Source: Trichosphaerium sp. ATCC 40318
Lineage: Eukaryota; Discosea; Flabellinia; Trichosidae
NCBI GenBank assembly: GCA_038496445.1
Contig: JALMLS010000354.1
Location: 62,001-126,000, forward strand
Reading direction: 5' to 3'
Length of the DNA: 64,000 nucleotides
In this document: positions 48,754-59,139 of the stretch, one piece after another
How the letters are laid out: each line of letters begins with the position of its first letter
How positions within the stretch are numbered: the stretch's first letter is position 1
Notes under the pieces: generated by a model
What the model was told of the DNA's origin: nothing
The model's input: only the letters and a program-made list of their open reading frames with translations
The model's database searches: none
Position numbers and translations under genes: made by a program

Positions 48754-50062
48754 AACTGAAGTTGGCATGTAAAAGCAAATCCCAGTTTAAATGCCTGGTT
48801 TTAAGGCTAAATGCCTGTTAGATGTGATGCAGTACACAACTATTCCAGGCATAAACAAGCCATTTAACCCTCCAAATGTTGGGCATAAATCAAGCATTAT
48901 TCAGGTATAATGCAGGGTAGCTGCGCCTAGCTTGTAAAAAAAAAAAAAAAAAAAAACAGGTATAATGCAGGCATAAAATGCATTTTTAAGGCATCAATCT
49001 TGTATTTATTTAAATGAATTAGGGTTTTTTAGAATTGATGAAATACTAAGAGCATTACATGCTGTTTAATAGAGGACCACCATTTTTAGCTGTTGATATA
49101 TTGGAGATTGTACTTTTTCTTTGTACCTACCTTAAAAATATACAAACATGAACAATCAAACATCCCTTTATTGAACAAAAAGGGTTTGACATTGCTTACA
49201 TATGCTGATTAATGCCAAAGAGGCATGTTTTGAAATGCAATTGTTATTTGTGTTCCATGAAATGCATACTTTATGCTTCATTATGCTTTATTTCAACCAA
49301 ATGCCAGCATTTGGTAGATAATGCCAACTTCAGTTTCAACCATGAAATTGCAGCAACAAGCATTTTTATTGACATTATACATGTTTACAACTGAAAAATC
49401 ACAATTAAAGCACATCTTGTTATGGCATTGGTTTACAGTCAAGCTTACTTTTGTAGCCAAACCAAACAATGTATTTGTCATCTCCAATAACCTTTTTTGC
49501 CTCTGGTTATCCCAGCATTACAATACCTTGCCACCTACTTTAGCTGAGTTATAACAAAGGTTGGAAAGTTGATTATGCTTGATTTCAATGTAGTTTTTTG
49601 CTGGTTTTTGTTGTGTTATTGCATAACTTACAAACTGCTCAAAAAAAGTGGCATTGGTATATTTAAGTACAATGCATGGTTTCATGGTGGTTTGGTTCAA
49701 TGCACCTTTTTTAGGCAAAAACAACAGAAAATATGTATTTGAAGTAGTTTAAGGGTGTTTTATAATATTTTACTTTGTTTGACCATTGGCAGTGTTAAAT
49801 CATAACACATGTGCACATGGCAACAAAAGAGGTGTAATTATACCATTTATTTCTCCAATAACAAATTCATGGTTGTGGAGTATTTGGCAGTATAATTACT
49901 GCTATTACTTGCTAATTATGTTTGGTTGACAGGTTTTTTATGATCCCTCTAAGTATGCAATTAAGCAGAATAAAGAACAGAAATAACACCAACTCACAGA
50001 CACCTACAAAACCACCTAGTCAACATCAAATGGATAAACCAAAAGAACTACTTGCAAGATTA
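48754..50062. other. AT-rich repeat-island sequence without genes
   Basis: No coding frame with recognisable similarity was found. It holds GGCATAA/AATGCAGG-type short repeats at 48780-48990, a run of about 20 A at 48938-48957 and the first copy of the dispersed repeat at 49604-49770. CpG is very scarce. Confidence 0.5.
49604..49770 (+). repeat. dispersed repeat, copy A
   Basis: It shares the core ATGCATGGTTTCATGGTGG, then a run like AGGCAAAAAC.ACAGAAAATA and GTAGTTTAAGG, with copies B (50440-50640) and C (51905-52150). Copies are diverged, so this is an old family. Confidence 0.6.
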
Positions 50063-51175
50063 CAGTGGTGGAATCAGACAAAATACGCGTGCCTAAAACG
50101 TGCCATTTGTGTGGAAAATAAACGTGCCCAAAACGTGCCCAAAACGTGCCATTTGCGTGTTGTATATTTGCAATAAACGTGCCCAAAACGTGCCATTTGC
50201 GTGTTTTAACCATGTCCTGTTCTTAATAGAAATTTGGAGAAAAATTCAAAATAAAAAAATTGACAAACTCAAAACTCAACCATCTCACCCCAAAGCCGAT
50301 CGCCTCCAATCGTCAACAATAAAACATGTATTTTCACCCAAGTAAGCAGTAGTTAGGTTTGTATCGGCATGGTTCTAAAAGTAGGCGAAAAAATCTAAAA
50401 ATACCCAAAAACCAACAATTTCTTGATTTTTCTATTTTTCGTGAATAACTCAGGTCTACTAGTACGAATCCTTTAAAAAACGAAGCATGGCCCACTATTA
50501 GGTACGATGCATGGTTTCGTGGTGGTTTGGGGTTCGGTGCCCCTTTTTAAGGCAAAAACGATAGAAAATAGGTATTTAGGGTAGTTTAAGGATATTATGG
50601 CTCAATAACTCCACTAAACCTCTTTTTAAAGACGATTATTGGATTTGAGATTTTTTGCCTAATTAGGTAAGTTCTTGCTTAAGTATTTACGATAAGGCAG
50701 AATTGGTGAAAAAAGCAGGTAAAATGGCAAAAACATGAAGTTGGTTGATATAAACTGGGTATCGTTTATGTGGGGATAGTTTTATGTAAAGTTTGTAATA
50801 ATTGTACCAAACCTCTTTGTAATTGTTATGTGTTATGTATCATAATAAATCGTTATTTTCTTTTCCTCTATAAAGTGGTGTTTTATGCATGCCCAAAACG
50901 TGTGATATGCGTGGCAAATATGCGTGCCCAAAACGTGCCCAAAACGTGGAAAATAAACGTGCCTAAAACGTGCCCAAAACATAGATAATAAACGTGCCCA
51001 AAACGTGTCCAAAACGTGCAATTTGCGTGGCCAGCATGTGGAAGAGAAACGTGCCTTTTGCGTGGGAAAAAAACATGCCCAAAACGTGTCCAAAACGTGT
51101 CTTTTGCATGGAAAATAAACATGCCCAAAACGTGCCCAAAACGTGCGATTCGCGTTCTGTCCAATTCCACCACTG
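50063..51175. mobile_element. non-autonomous Tc1/mariner-type element with AACGTGCCC arrays
   Basis: The element begins CAGTGGTGGAATCAGACA. Its other end, read on the minus strand, begins CAGTGGTGGAATTGGACA. Both ends are flanked by TA (50061-62 and 51176-77), as expected for TA-targeting Tc1/mariner insertion. Its 1113 bp encode no transposase. Just inside each end lie clusters of the motif CGTGCCCAAAACGTGCC with linkers ATTTGCGTGG and AAAATAAA (50090-50205 and 50885-51155). These could be subterminal binding sites for a transposase supplied from elsewhere. The centre contains dispersed-repeat copy B. Confidence 0.62.
50440..50640 (+). repeat. dispersed repeat, copy B (inside the TA-flanked element)
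   Basis: It contains ATGCATGGTTTCGTGGTGG and then GGCAAAAACGATAGAAAATA, with GTAGTTTAAGGATATTATGG. It keeps CpG sites where copies A and C have TG or CA, so it is the least decayed copy. Confidence 0.6.
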
Positions 51176-51289
51176 TACCTACTATTAAGAGAATGTCATG
51201 CAAGACTTTATTCTTATCAAGGTTTTCAGCAAAGTTTAGATGACATACAGTATTAAAAAAGCAAATTTTCTTTGACAGCAACCAATGTA

Positions 51290-51390
51290 AAACATGCAAA
51301 TGGCACATTTTGGGCTGTTTTGTGCATGTTTATTTTCCACACATACAGCATGTTTTAGGCACATATTTTGTCTAATTCCACTGGTGGTTT
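51290..51390 (-). mobile_element. decayed end of a second copy of the TA-flanked element
   Basis: Read on the minus strand from 51390 this gives CAGTGGAATTAGACAAAATA, GTGCC and AAAATAAACATG. It matches the left end of the 50063 element base by base, except that most ACGTG units have become ACATG or ATGTG. It lacks a partner end. Confidence 0.55.
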
Positions 51391-51428
51391 TTTTATGAAA
51401 CCCAAGTATCAGTACTGGAATTGGGATT

Positions 51429-51590
51429 TTGACCCGTACTAAACCCGTATGGAACCTGTACTTTTGACCCGTACAAAACCCGTACGTGACCCGTACTTTT
51501 GACCCGTACTTAACCCGTACGGGTTCCGTATTGTTGACCCGTACTCTACCCATACGGGTTACGTACAGGATCCGTATGGGTAGAGTACAA
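51429..51590. repeat. CCCGTAC array 1
   Basis: This is a short array of GACCCGTACT, AACCCGTACGG and TTCCGTACTTTT units with spacing of about 10-12 bp, containing CGTACGGGT palindromes. A few units have CCTGTAC or CCATAC variants. Confidence 0.65.
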
Positions 51591-52386
51591 GTAAATAGTA
51601 TGAAAAATTGTAATTATTGGATACAGAATATACTCCATACAATGTATGTGTACACATATATCACATGTGTGCCAAAACCACAACCATCAGTATACACTTG
51701 CAATCAAAAAAAATTTGGCCATCAAATTTTGTTTGGATTTGGCGATCAAAAAATCCAAAAAAAATTACTGCAATTAAATGGCAGCTTGTAATCGTAAGAT
51801 ACAAAAACATGTATTATTAATAGATGAGGGTGTTTTAAAGTTATTAGGGCATTTACTTAAGTAAAAAGTAGAGGAGAAAACTTAATAAAGTGCAAAATGT
51901 AGCTTTTTGCTGAATTTTGTTGTTTTATTGAATAACTTTGGTCCGACTGTATGAACTGCTCAGAAAATGTAGCATTAGGTATATTTAGGTATGATGCATG
52001 GTTTCATGATGGTTTGGGGTTCAGCTCACCATTTTTAGGCAAAAATGACAGAAAATATGTATTTGGAGTAGTTTAAGGATATTATGGCCTAATAGCTCTA
52101 TTAAACCACTTTTTAAAGGCGATTATGGGTTTCAAGCATTTTTCTGAAATAGTCGTTAAGTTGTGGATATTAAGTTGGGTTTTAGGACAATTAAGGCATG
52201 ATGTCTAAAATATCTCCTCAAACAGGTCAAAAACATGGTCGTTTAGTGGTAATGGGGTTGTAATGTAATGTAATGTATTGTAATGTGTTGTAATGTAAAT
52301 GTACTTGTTATAGTTAAGAAAACAATAAACCAATCCATCATTTTTACTATTTTGTGTACACAATTATAACTGCTGACACATATTTT
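51591..52386. other. AT-rich repeat-island sequence without genes
   Basis: No gene was seen. It contains dispersed-repeat copy C and, at 52258-52300, a small run of TAATG units. Confidence 0.5.
51905..52150 (+). repeat. dispersed repeat, copy C
   Basis: It has ATGCATGGTTTCATGATGG, GGCAAAAATGACAGAAAATA and GTTTAAGGATATTATGG. It aligns with copy B over about 200 bp, including the downstream ACCACTTTTTAAAGGCGATTA. Confidence 0.6.
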
Positions 52387-52635
52387 GACCTGTACCTAAC
52401 CCGTACGGGTTCTGTACTTTTGACCCGTACAAAACCCATACGGAACCTGTACTTTTGACCCGTACTCAACCTGTATGGAACCCGTACTTTTGACCTGTAC
52501 TCAACCTGTACGGGTTCCGTACTTTTGACCTGGATTAAACCTGTACGTAACCTGTACTTCCGACCCATACAAAACCTGTACGGGATCTGTACTTTTTGAC
52601 CCGTACTCTACCCGTACATTATCCGTACTCCCGAT
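52387..52635. repeat. CCCGTAC array 2
   Basis: It has the same unit as array 1 (GACCCGTACT, AACCCGTACGG, TTCCGTACTTTT), about 20 copies over 250 bp. Half the units are changed to CCTGTAC, CCCATAC or CCTGTATG. Confidence 0.65.
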
Positions 52636-52654
52636 TTTACTACTGAAACAAGCA

Positions 52655-52915
52655 CAAATATCAGTGTCAAAGGTAGCTGTGATGAAGCATTGTTGGCAAA
52701 CAATATTTGCTTGAGCAGCATCATTGCTGTGTTGGTGCCAGAGATAGATGGGTTTGAGGTGATAGCCCTGCTAAGAGGCCCAACATAAGGACAAAAAGAG
52801 TAGGACTAAGAAGGTTGCCTTGGCCAATGCCTTGTTCCACTGTAAATGACTTTGTTGCAGATGATGCAATTAATGTGAATAAAGATGTTCATTTGCAGTA
52901 AATTGACAATGGCAT
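52655..52915 (-). mobile_element. LINE reverse-transcriptase fragment (decayed second copy)
   Basis: The minus strand holds disrupted relatives of the RT region in the main copy: QGNLLSPTLFVLMLG-like sequence and MMLLKQILFANNA, where the main copy has LLLKQILFADNA. Frames are broken and the catalytic Asp pair is lost. Confidence 0.6.
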
Positions 52916-52999
52916 TTTTTTTTTTTTATAAAAAGGTGGGTTTATTGTGCTGTGGACGACAATAACCACGCGTGCTGTTTATTACATATTATATTTTCA

Positions 53000-55045
53000 T
53001 AGTTCAAAATAAAGATCTTCATCCCATTCTTCTGAGCTTTCATCATCTGAATAATAGTTGTGTCTTTGCCTACTTGACCTACATATAGGTGGGGTTAGTA
53101 ATTTTAACTGTTTGTTGATATAAGTGTTTTTGGAGCTGGTAAGTGGTAAAGGGGGTGGAGGTAAACCAGCACCCCAGTCCTCCCATGTATCTTTAAAATC
53201 TGCCATCCAATTAGTAGATTTCCAGTAGCGGCCAACTTGTGTAAGCTTATCTTTATCAGTGGCCTATTAATTCCCCTAAGAGAGCTGACAGACTTCAACA
53301 TCTTGTGGACTTTCCATCTTTATCCCTCATTGCCTGCAATGTGGGGGCCATTTGACTTCAGAAGCTTTGGGTGTGTTGTGTTTGACAATGTCAGACACTT
53401 TAGCATACCTTTGAGTTGGAGGTATTTTGACATTTTTTGCTAATTTGAGCCATTGGGTAAAACATTCATTGCCTATATTAGAAAGTTTAGATTCCCACAA
53501 GTCAGAGTATAAGGTAATAACTCTAGTATGCCTGGACCATAAAGAAGCTTTGAAATTGTTGGCTATGGTAGATATATCCAGGACAGATAAACCACCCAAG
53601 TGGAATGGCAAACAAGTTCTAGCTCTTAAAGAAGATCGATAAGTATGAGTGCTATTGTACACTTTGGCCACATTATTCATACTGTCATAATATCCATAAA
53701 ACAAAAACCAATTGACTATGTTCCTCCATTGCTTATCAATGTAGGGAGGTATAGTCAATGGCCTAGAAAAGTATATTATTTGTGATTGGGCATAGGTTCT
53801 GAGTATTGCATGCTTGGATTTAAGAGTTTTGGCATAGAGTTTCCAAGAATATAAGGATTTGGTAATGTTGGCTAATGCCTTATGAAAATCAAAAGTTAAG
53901 GTGTTGCTAGGAGATAAAGTGAAGCCTAGGTATTTGGTAGCTGGGGAAGAAGAAAGTGCCTGCTTCAAGTGACCAACAACATTGATTTGAAAACACTTGG
54001 ACTTGTTCAAGAATAGACCAGATGCTGCAGAAAATTTGTTGATCATATCTAGGCACAAAGTAATATCTGAGGATGATGATGCTGTAATAAGTGCATTGTC
54101 TGCAAATAGAATTTGTTTAAGCAATAAAAAAACAGCTTTGGCTCCATTAACATTATTGCTTTGGTTAATCATGCAGTTGAGAGGTTCTAACATGATGGCA
54201 AAAAGAGTGGGAGAAAATGGGTTATCTTGGCCTGTGCCTCTTTCAACTTTAAAAGTTTTGTTGGAGACAACACCATTGATCCTAACTGCTACTTGAATTT
54301 GTAGCTGGGTAACAATGGCTTGAGCTATTATTCTTGGAACTCCAATGTGCATGAGAACAAGTATTAGTACATTGTGAGCACAACTATCAAAAGCTTTTTT
54401 GTTATCTAATGGGCATAAAGAGAGAGGTGTGCCTTATTTTTGGTGTGATTCTACAATTTCTAACGTAGCAATTTGGTTGTCCACAATATCTCGACCTGGA
54501 ATAAAACCGTTTTGGTTAGAGCTGATAATGTTGGGTAGAAACTTAAGTAGCCTGTTGTTGATGACCTTCATAAATATTTTATAGTCGTTATTGAGCAGGA
54601 CTATGGGTCTATAATTGTCCAACAAGCTGGGATCACCTTTTTTGTAGAGAGGGCAAATAACCCCTCTACCAAACCAATCGTGGACATTACCTTCTATGAT
54701 ATCATTGAAAAGAGGACACATATGTCTGGCAATAGATAGACCTAAATCTTTGTAGAGACATACCTACTCCGTCTGGGCCAGGTGCTTTGTTGGATGGCAT
54801 AAACTTAATGGCTGTGAGAATTTCCGAAATAGTAATGGCACCAAACATATCTGTGGAAATTTAATCTTTGCAATACACTTTCCAATAACCCAGTCACTCC
54901 TCCATAGCGTCTTCATCACCTGACCAAAGAGCATACAAATTTTTTTTGTAATAAAGTAGTCCTTTGTTGAGCATACCTGAAAGCCTAGCATCCTTGGGGT
55001 GATCGACAGAGCGTCTCAGTTCCTTAATCTGTTGTGATGCCTGCT
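53000..55045 (-). mobile_element. decayed non-LTR (LINE-type) retrotransposon reverse transcriptase
   Basis: Read on the minus strand in several broken frames: QASQQIKELRRSVDHPKDAR, AIKFMPSNKAPGPDG, VICPLYKKGDPSLLDNYRPI, VLLNNDYKIFMKVINNRLL, QNGFIPGRDIVDNQ, DNKKAFDSCAHNVLI, GTGQDNPFSPTLFAIML, and LLLKQILFADNALI at the polymerase active site. The active-site pair reads DN instead of DD, and the GQGxPLSP motif is changed to GQDNPFSP. The longest frame is 53327-54352. A C-terminal tail with WEDWGAGLPPPPLP and SDDESSEEWDED lies at 53000-53206. It cannot be active as it stands. Confidence 0.78.
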
Positions 55046-55051
55046 TACCCT

Positions 55052-55472
55052 TCAATACCTAGTTAAATAGGGTGAAGGCGTTTCTTCATTGGTAACACGG
55101 GAAACTTGAAAACACATATTGAGGAACTCATGTTGTTCGGCCATAAACTCAATGTACCGAGACTCTTCAAGTAAATTGACAATGGCATTAGTTACCAAAG
55201 AAATACCAATGTCAATGAAAATCATGTCAAGAACATTATGAACTGAAAGTGAAGTGTTTGAGGCAACATGACAGGAGATAACCTCCAATGTAGAAATTTG
55301 GTTGTCCACTATATCTTTGCCAGGAATGAAGCCATTTTAGTTGTAATGCTGGGAAGAAACTCTAGGAGATGGTTATTAGTCACCTTCATAAGAATTTTAT
55401 AGTCATTGTTCAGTAGGGCTAAGAGTGGTAGTTTTCCAATAGTGGGATCAGCTTTTTTGAACAAAGGACACT
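55052..55472 (-). mobile_element. third LINE reverse-transcriptase fragment
   Basis: The segment repeats the domain seen at 54434-54720 of the main copy (LLNNDYKIFMKV and VDNQISTLEV-like), in the same orientation but disrupted by stops. It ends a few bases from the 3' part of the histidine kinase gene. Confidence 0.6.
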
Positions 55473-55546
55473 ATTAAACAAAAAGGGTACTAGAAAGCAC
55501 TTAATGTTTTTATTGTTTACAAGATTAAATATGTTACAGGTACATG

Positions 55547-58500
55547 TCAGCTAGTATACTTACAAATTACTTTTGTGATTGCATTTTTATCACTGGGTTT
55601 AGCTAAAAATTCATCCATTCCAACTTTTTTGCATAGAGCTTGAAGTTGGTCTGTTGTATGGCCTGTTAAAGCAATTATTGGTACACGTTTAGAAAGGATT
55701 TTTTGTTGTTCCAACTTTCGTATTACTTCTGTTGCTTCATAACCACTCATTACAGGCATTTCACAATCCTTAACAAGATTTAGCACCACAGACAGGTTTA
55801 TTAATAATACTTACCATCAATATAATGTCAAAAGCCTCTGTCCTCGCTTTATCTACTGCTATTTTGCCATTCTCAGCAGTATCACATGAACACCCCAATG
55901 CTGTCACAATTCTTTGATGTATTTTCAAATTTATAATATTGTCATCCTGGTAAAAAAATGAGTTAACAATAAAACAAGACAGATAGCACATCATACCACA
56001 ACCAACACATTCACTGTACTGAGGTCTCTCTTTGATTTAGCACGCTGCACAGGTTGTTGAATATGAGAAATATCAATGCCATGCGCTGTTTTAATTATAT
56101 TCAAGGTCCATTGCATCAGCTTTAATGATGATAGAGGCTTCCAAAAAGTCTTCGAGAATGGAATATTGTATTGTTGCAGCAAGTAATCTTGTGGGTGGGG
56201 AATGCCATCGCGACTGTCCATCAGCATTGCAACGTGAACATTGCTGGCATTGTTATCCCATGTGGTTGCATGTGCCATGACGGCTGTTTGCTTGTCTACA
56301 AACACGAAATACATGTGATCACCACCAGTATGTTGTGTCACCTCCCTAACTATAAGGAAACAAAGGGTTAACAAAACATTTGGTATATAGATTATTAACA
56401 ACATACTCTCATTGGTTGACTGGACAAAAACAATGTTAACTGAGAAATTGGTGCAGATGTGATTGAGCAACGACTTCTGCTTGGCATTTGTCGACACAAC
56501 CACAACAGTAACAGGTAACGCCGCCATGCTAAAGCACACCAAAGCATCTGTGCTATGTGTTTGTCGCTTCATTGGGAGCCTAATTGTAAATGTGCTGCCC
56601 TCATCCTTGCGACTCTGAACTTCAATTGTACCTCCCAACAGTCTGACAAATTCACTGCAAATTGTGAGACCTACACCTCATTAGCACATCGCGTTTTCGC
56701 CATAGTCTAACGCACCTAAACCAGAACCTTGATAAGTCCGCTTTGCGTTGTAAGTTTCTACTTGTGTAAACGGTTTAAAAATGCGCTCCAGATCTTTTGC
56801 GTCCATGCCAATGCCAGTGTCAGTCACCTTGGGGGGGTCAAGTTAGATACAAACAGCAATGTGCAAGCGCTCTGAAATGGCGAGACGGATATTTGATTTA
56901 TTATTTCTTCGCCAATGTAAGACATACCTCAAATGTTACGTCAATCACATCATCGGCACCACTCTTGGCCCGCACTGACAGCACTATATGGCCCTTACTA
57001 GTATACTTGAGTGCATTTGTTGTAATATTCGTGAGAATTTGTCTGACAAGGCCATTGTCGCCGTTAACAAACATTGGGGTGTTCTTATCCCACTGGGCGT
57101 AGATGTCAACGTCGTCATTCTTTAAGCAACTTGTACACGCTCTAACAACGTCTTCTACAAGCTCATACAAGTTGAAGTCGTCCCTGTGCACTTTCACTAA
57201 AAACCATGATACGTTAGTGCGCGACTAATATAAGCCACAAACACATGAATAAAAAAAAAAAAGCCTTACTTCCTCCATTTTCAACATTGGACAGGTCTAA
57301 AATCGATGTGATTATACCACACAATCCATTGCTGGATGCAATGGCAATATCCAACAAGTCAGGCGCAATTTGATTTGTTTTTTGGTGCTGATCCTTGATT
57401 AATTGACAAGAGTTGATAATGCCATCTGTCAGGACAAAGTTAATACCAGACAAAAAGTACAAGTAAATATGAGAAAACATAAAAACCCAGCCAAACGTAC
57501 GCAATGGAGTCCTGAACTCGTGAGCCATCTATCGCTAGGGATTAGAATATAGAGTACAATAGATAATCCGTCAAATTGTTTTTTGTTTGGGGAGTGGTTA
57601 CGTACAGTAGCAAGGAACATTGATTTGGCTTGAGTAGCAGCTTCCGCAGTTTTTCGTGCTATTAAATCGGAAATGTCTGCAAAAGACCATATTAAATTTG
57701 AGGCCAAGTGCAACAACAAAATAAGCGATTGCCGCACCTCTACACATGATCATGTACTTGGTTTTAGGTACAGTGATATCTCTATGTACAGCCAGAGCAG
57801 CGCAAGACACTAGCACCTCAATATCACTTGAACCCATGACTTTTAGTGATGCCCTTTTCGGTTTTCCACTAGCTACCATCTCAGCAACGTCCAATTGCGT
57901 AGACAATATATCGGTGATTGTTTTATCGCGCAACTCGTCTATGGATTTACCAAGTTTTGCCAGCGCAGACTTGTTCACTTTCTCTATTTTTCCTTCCTAA
58001 CGCACGCCAAGTAAGTAATTTTTTTTCAAAGGCTAACGCACGTTGTTGACTACAACAAGCAAGTCGTTCATGCACATAATGATATTACTCAATTCTTGTC
58101 TGGCCACCGTAAAATGGTCCAAAAGAAGCATTACTTGACTAACAACAAGCAGCCATATATGAGATAAGAAAGCAAACATGACTTGAAACATATCAAGGTC
58201 AGCGTTGTTACATGAAATAAATACAAGGGGGGCGTGGTTAAATACATACCTGCAATGTAAACTGCAAATTCAAAGGTAAATCCTGCAAATAACATGCCCA
58301 CAAAGTTGGCTGCTATATCTACGTGTTGCTGTTAGCAGAGAAGGCTTTCAATTCTTTGGTTCTTTTGGTTTGGCCGCACCAGAACCCATGGATAAAATTG
58401 TTAGCCGTTCAGAAAGACCGAAGAATGGTAGTGGTAGTAAATTCATTATGACGTAGATCCACGTTGGCGCTCCTGAACCTGGTTCGGGTTATTTTAAATT

Positions 58501-59083
58501 ATTATTCAAGAATTGAATAAAATCGAAAGATAGATACAGCAAATGCACCAATATAGTAAAACAATAATTATGCATACCTGCAAGCCACGGCCTAACCAAG
58601 TAATAAGACAAAAAGATCATTTCAGTAAAACTCATACCTGTAGAGGTAACCACAAAGCGTCCATACGTTGCGAATACTCTCCAGATCTTTATTTCTGTTC
58701 AAGTTGTGCATCAAGTGGATTCCTGTGTCCAGCAAAAGCGAAAAAAACATCCAGTACGGATTACTACAGCTCCAAAGCATAATTACAGCCAGTGGTATAT
58801 TCCACATGCCTGTTAAAAACGTCAACAAGAACTTTCAATCAGTTTGAGCGTTTTAACACTTACCTATCACGCGGCCAATTTGCATGGTGACATCATTAAC
58901 CCAGGACTCGCCAGCTAGGGCATCCAAACTGGACCACCCTGACTTTGTTAGTCGAGAGAAACACAATTTTAAACGCCATACCGTTTTTAGTTTTGTTCTT
59001 AAGTTGCGCTACTGTATGCATACTCACACGTTCATCCTCTCGCCAAATACGCGTTTTGCGTTAAGTAAATAAAGGATCAACAT
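55547..59083 (-). CDS. membrane hybrid histidine kinase (TM sensor-PAS-HisKA-HATPase-receiver)
   Basis: The product is a two-component sensor. The likely ATG at 59083 opens MLILYLLNAKR, and a 42 bp intron leads to a basic stretch. Membrane segments follow: MWNIPLAVIMLWSC, PYWMFFSLLLDTGIHLM, TWIYVIMNLLPLPFFGL, FVGMLFAGFTFEFAVYIAG and FLSHIWLLVVSQVMLLLDHF. A PAS-like part is KVNKSALAKLGKSIDELRD. The HisKA H-box is MAHEFRTPLR. The ATPase carries LTNITTNALKYTSKGHIVL (N box), DTGIGM (G1) and GSGLG (G2), then EFVRLLGGTIEVQSRKDEGS. The receiver has DDNIINLKIHQRIVTALG, the phospho-Asp in DCEMPVMSGYEA, and the Lys in FLAKPSDK. The stop is at 55547, or 55474 if a last GTAAGT intron is used. The ligand is unknown. 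Confidence 0.82.
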
Positions 59084-59139
59084 GCCTTAGAATTGTAAAC
59101 TTTACACCAAAATTTGAGAACAGAAACTTCCACACACTA
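59084..59139. promoter_or_regulatory. 56 bp divergent promoter of histidine kinase and NPC1 genes
   Basis: The two start codons face away from each other with only 56 bp between them. A core promoter for both genes must fit here or extend into exon 1 of either gene. Confidence 0.5.

Noticed and set aside
54764-54991. Possible separate protein (LGFQVCSTKDYF...)
   Set aside because: Neighbouring frames carry the LINE RT block NKAPGPDG, so this is a fragment of the retrotransposon in the wrong frame.
59009-59029. A 21-nt intron in the histidine kinase first exons
   Set aside because: A GTATTT donor further upstream yields a 42-nt intron in the same phase.
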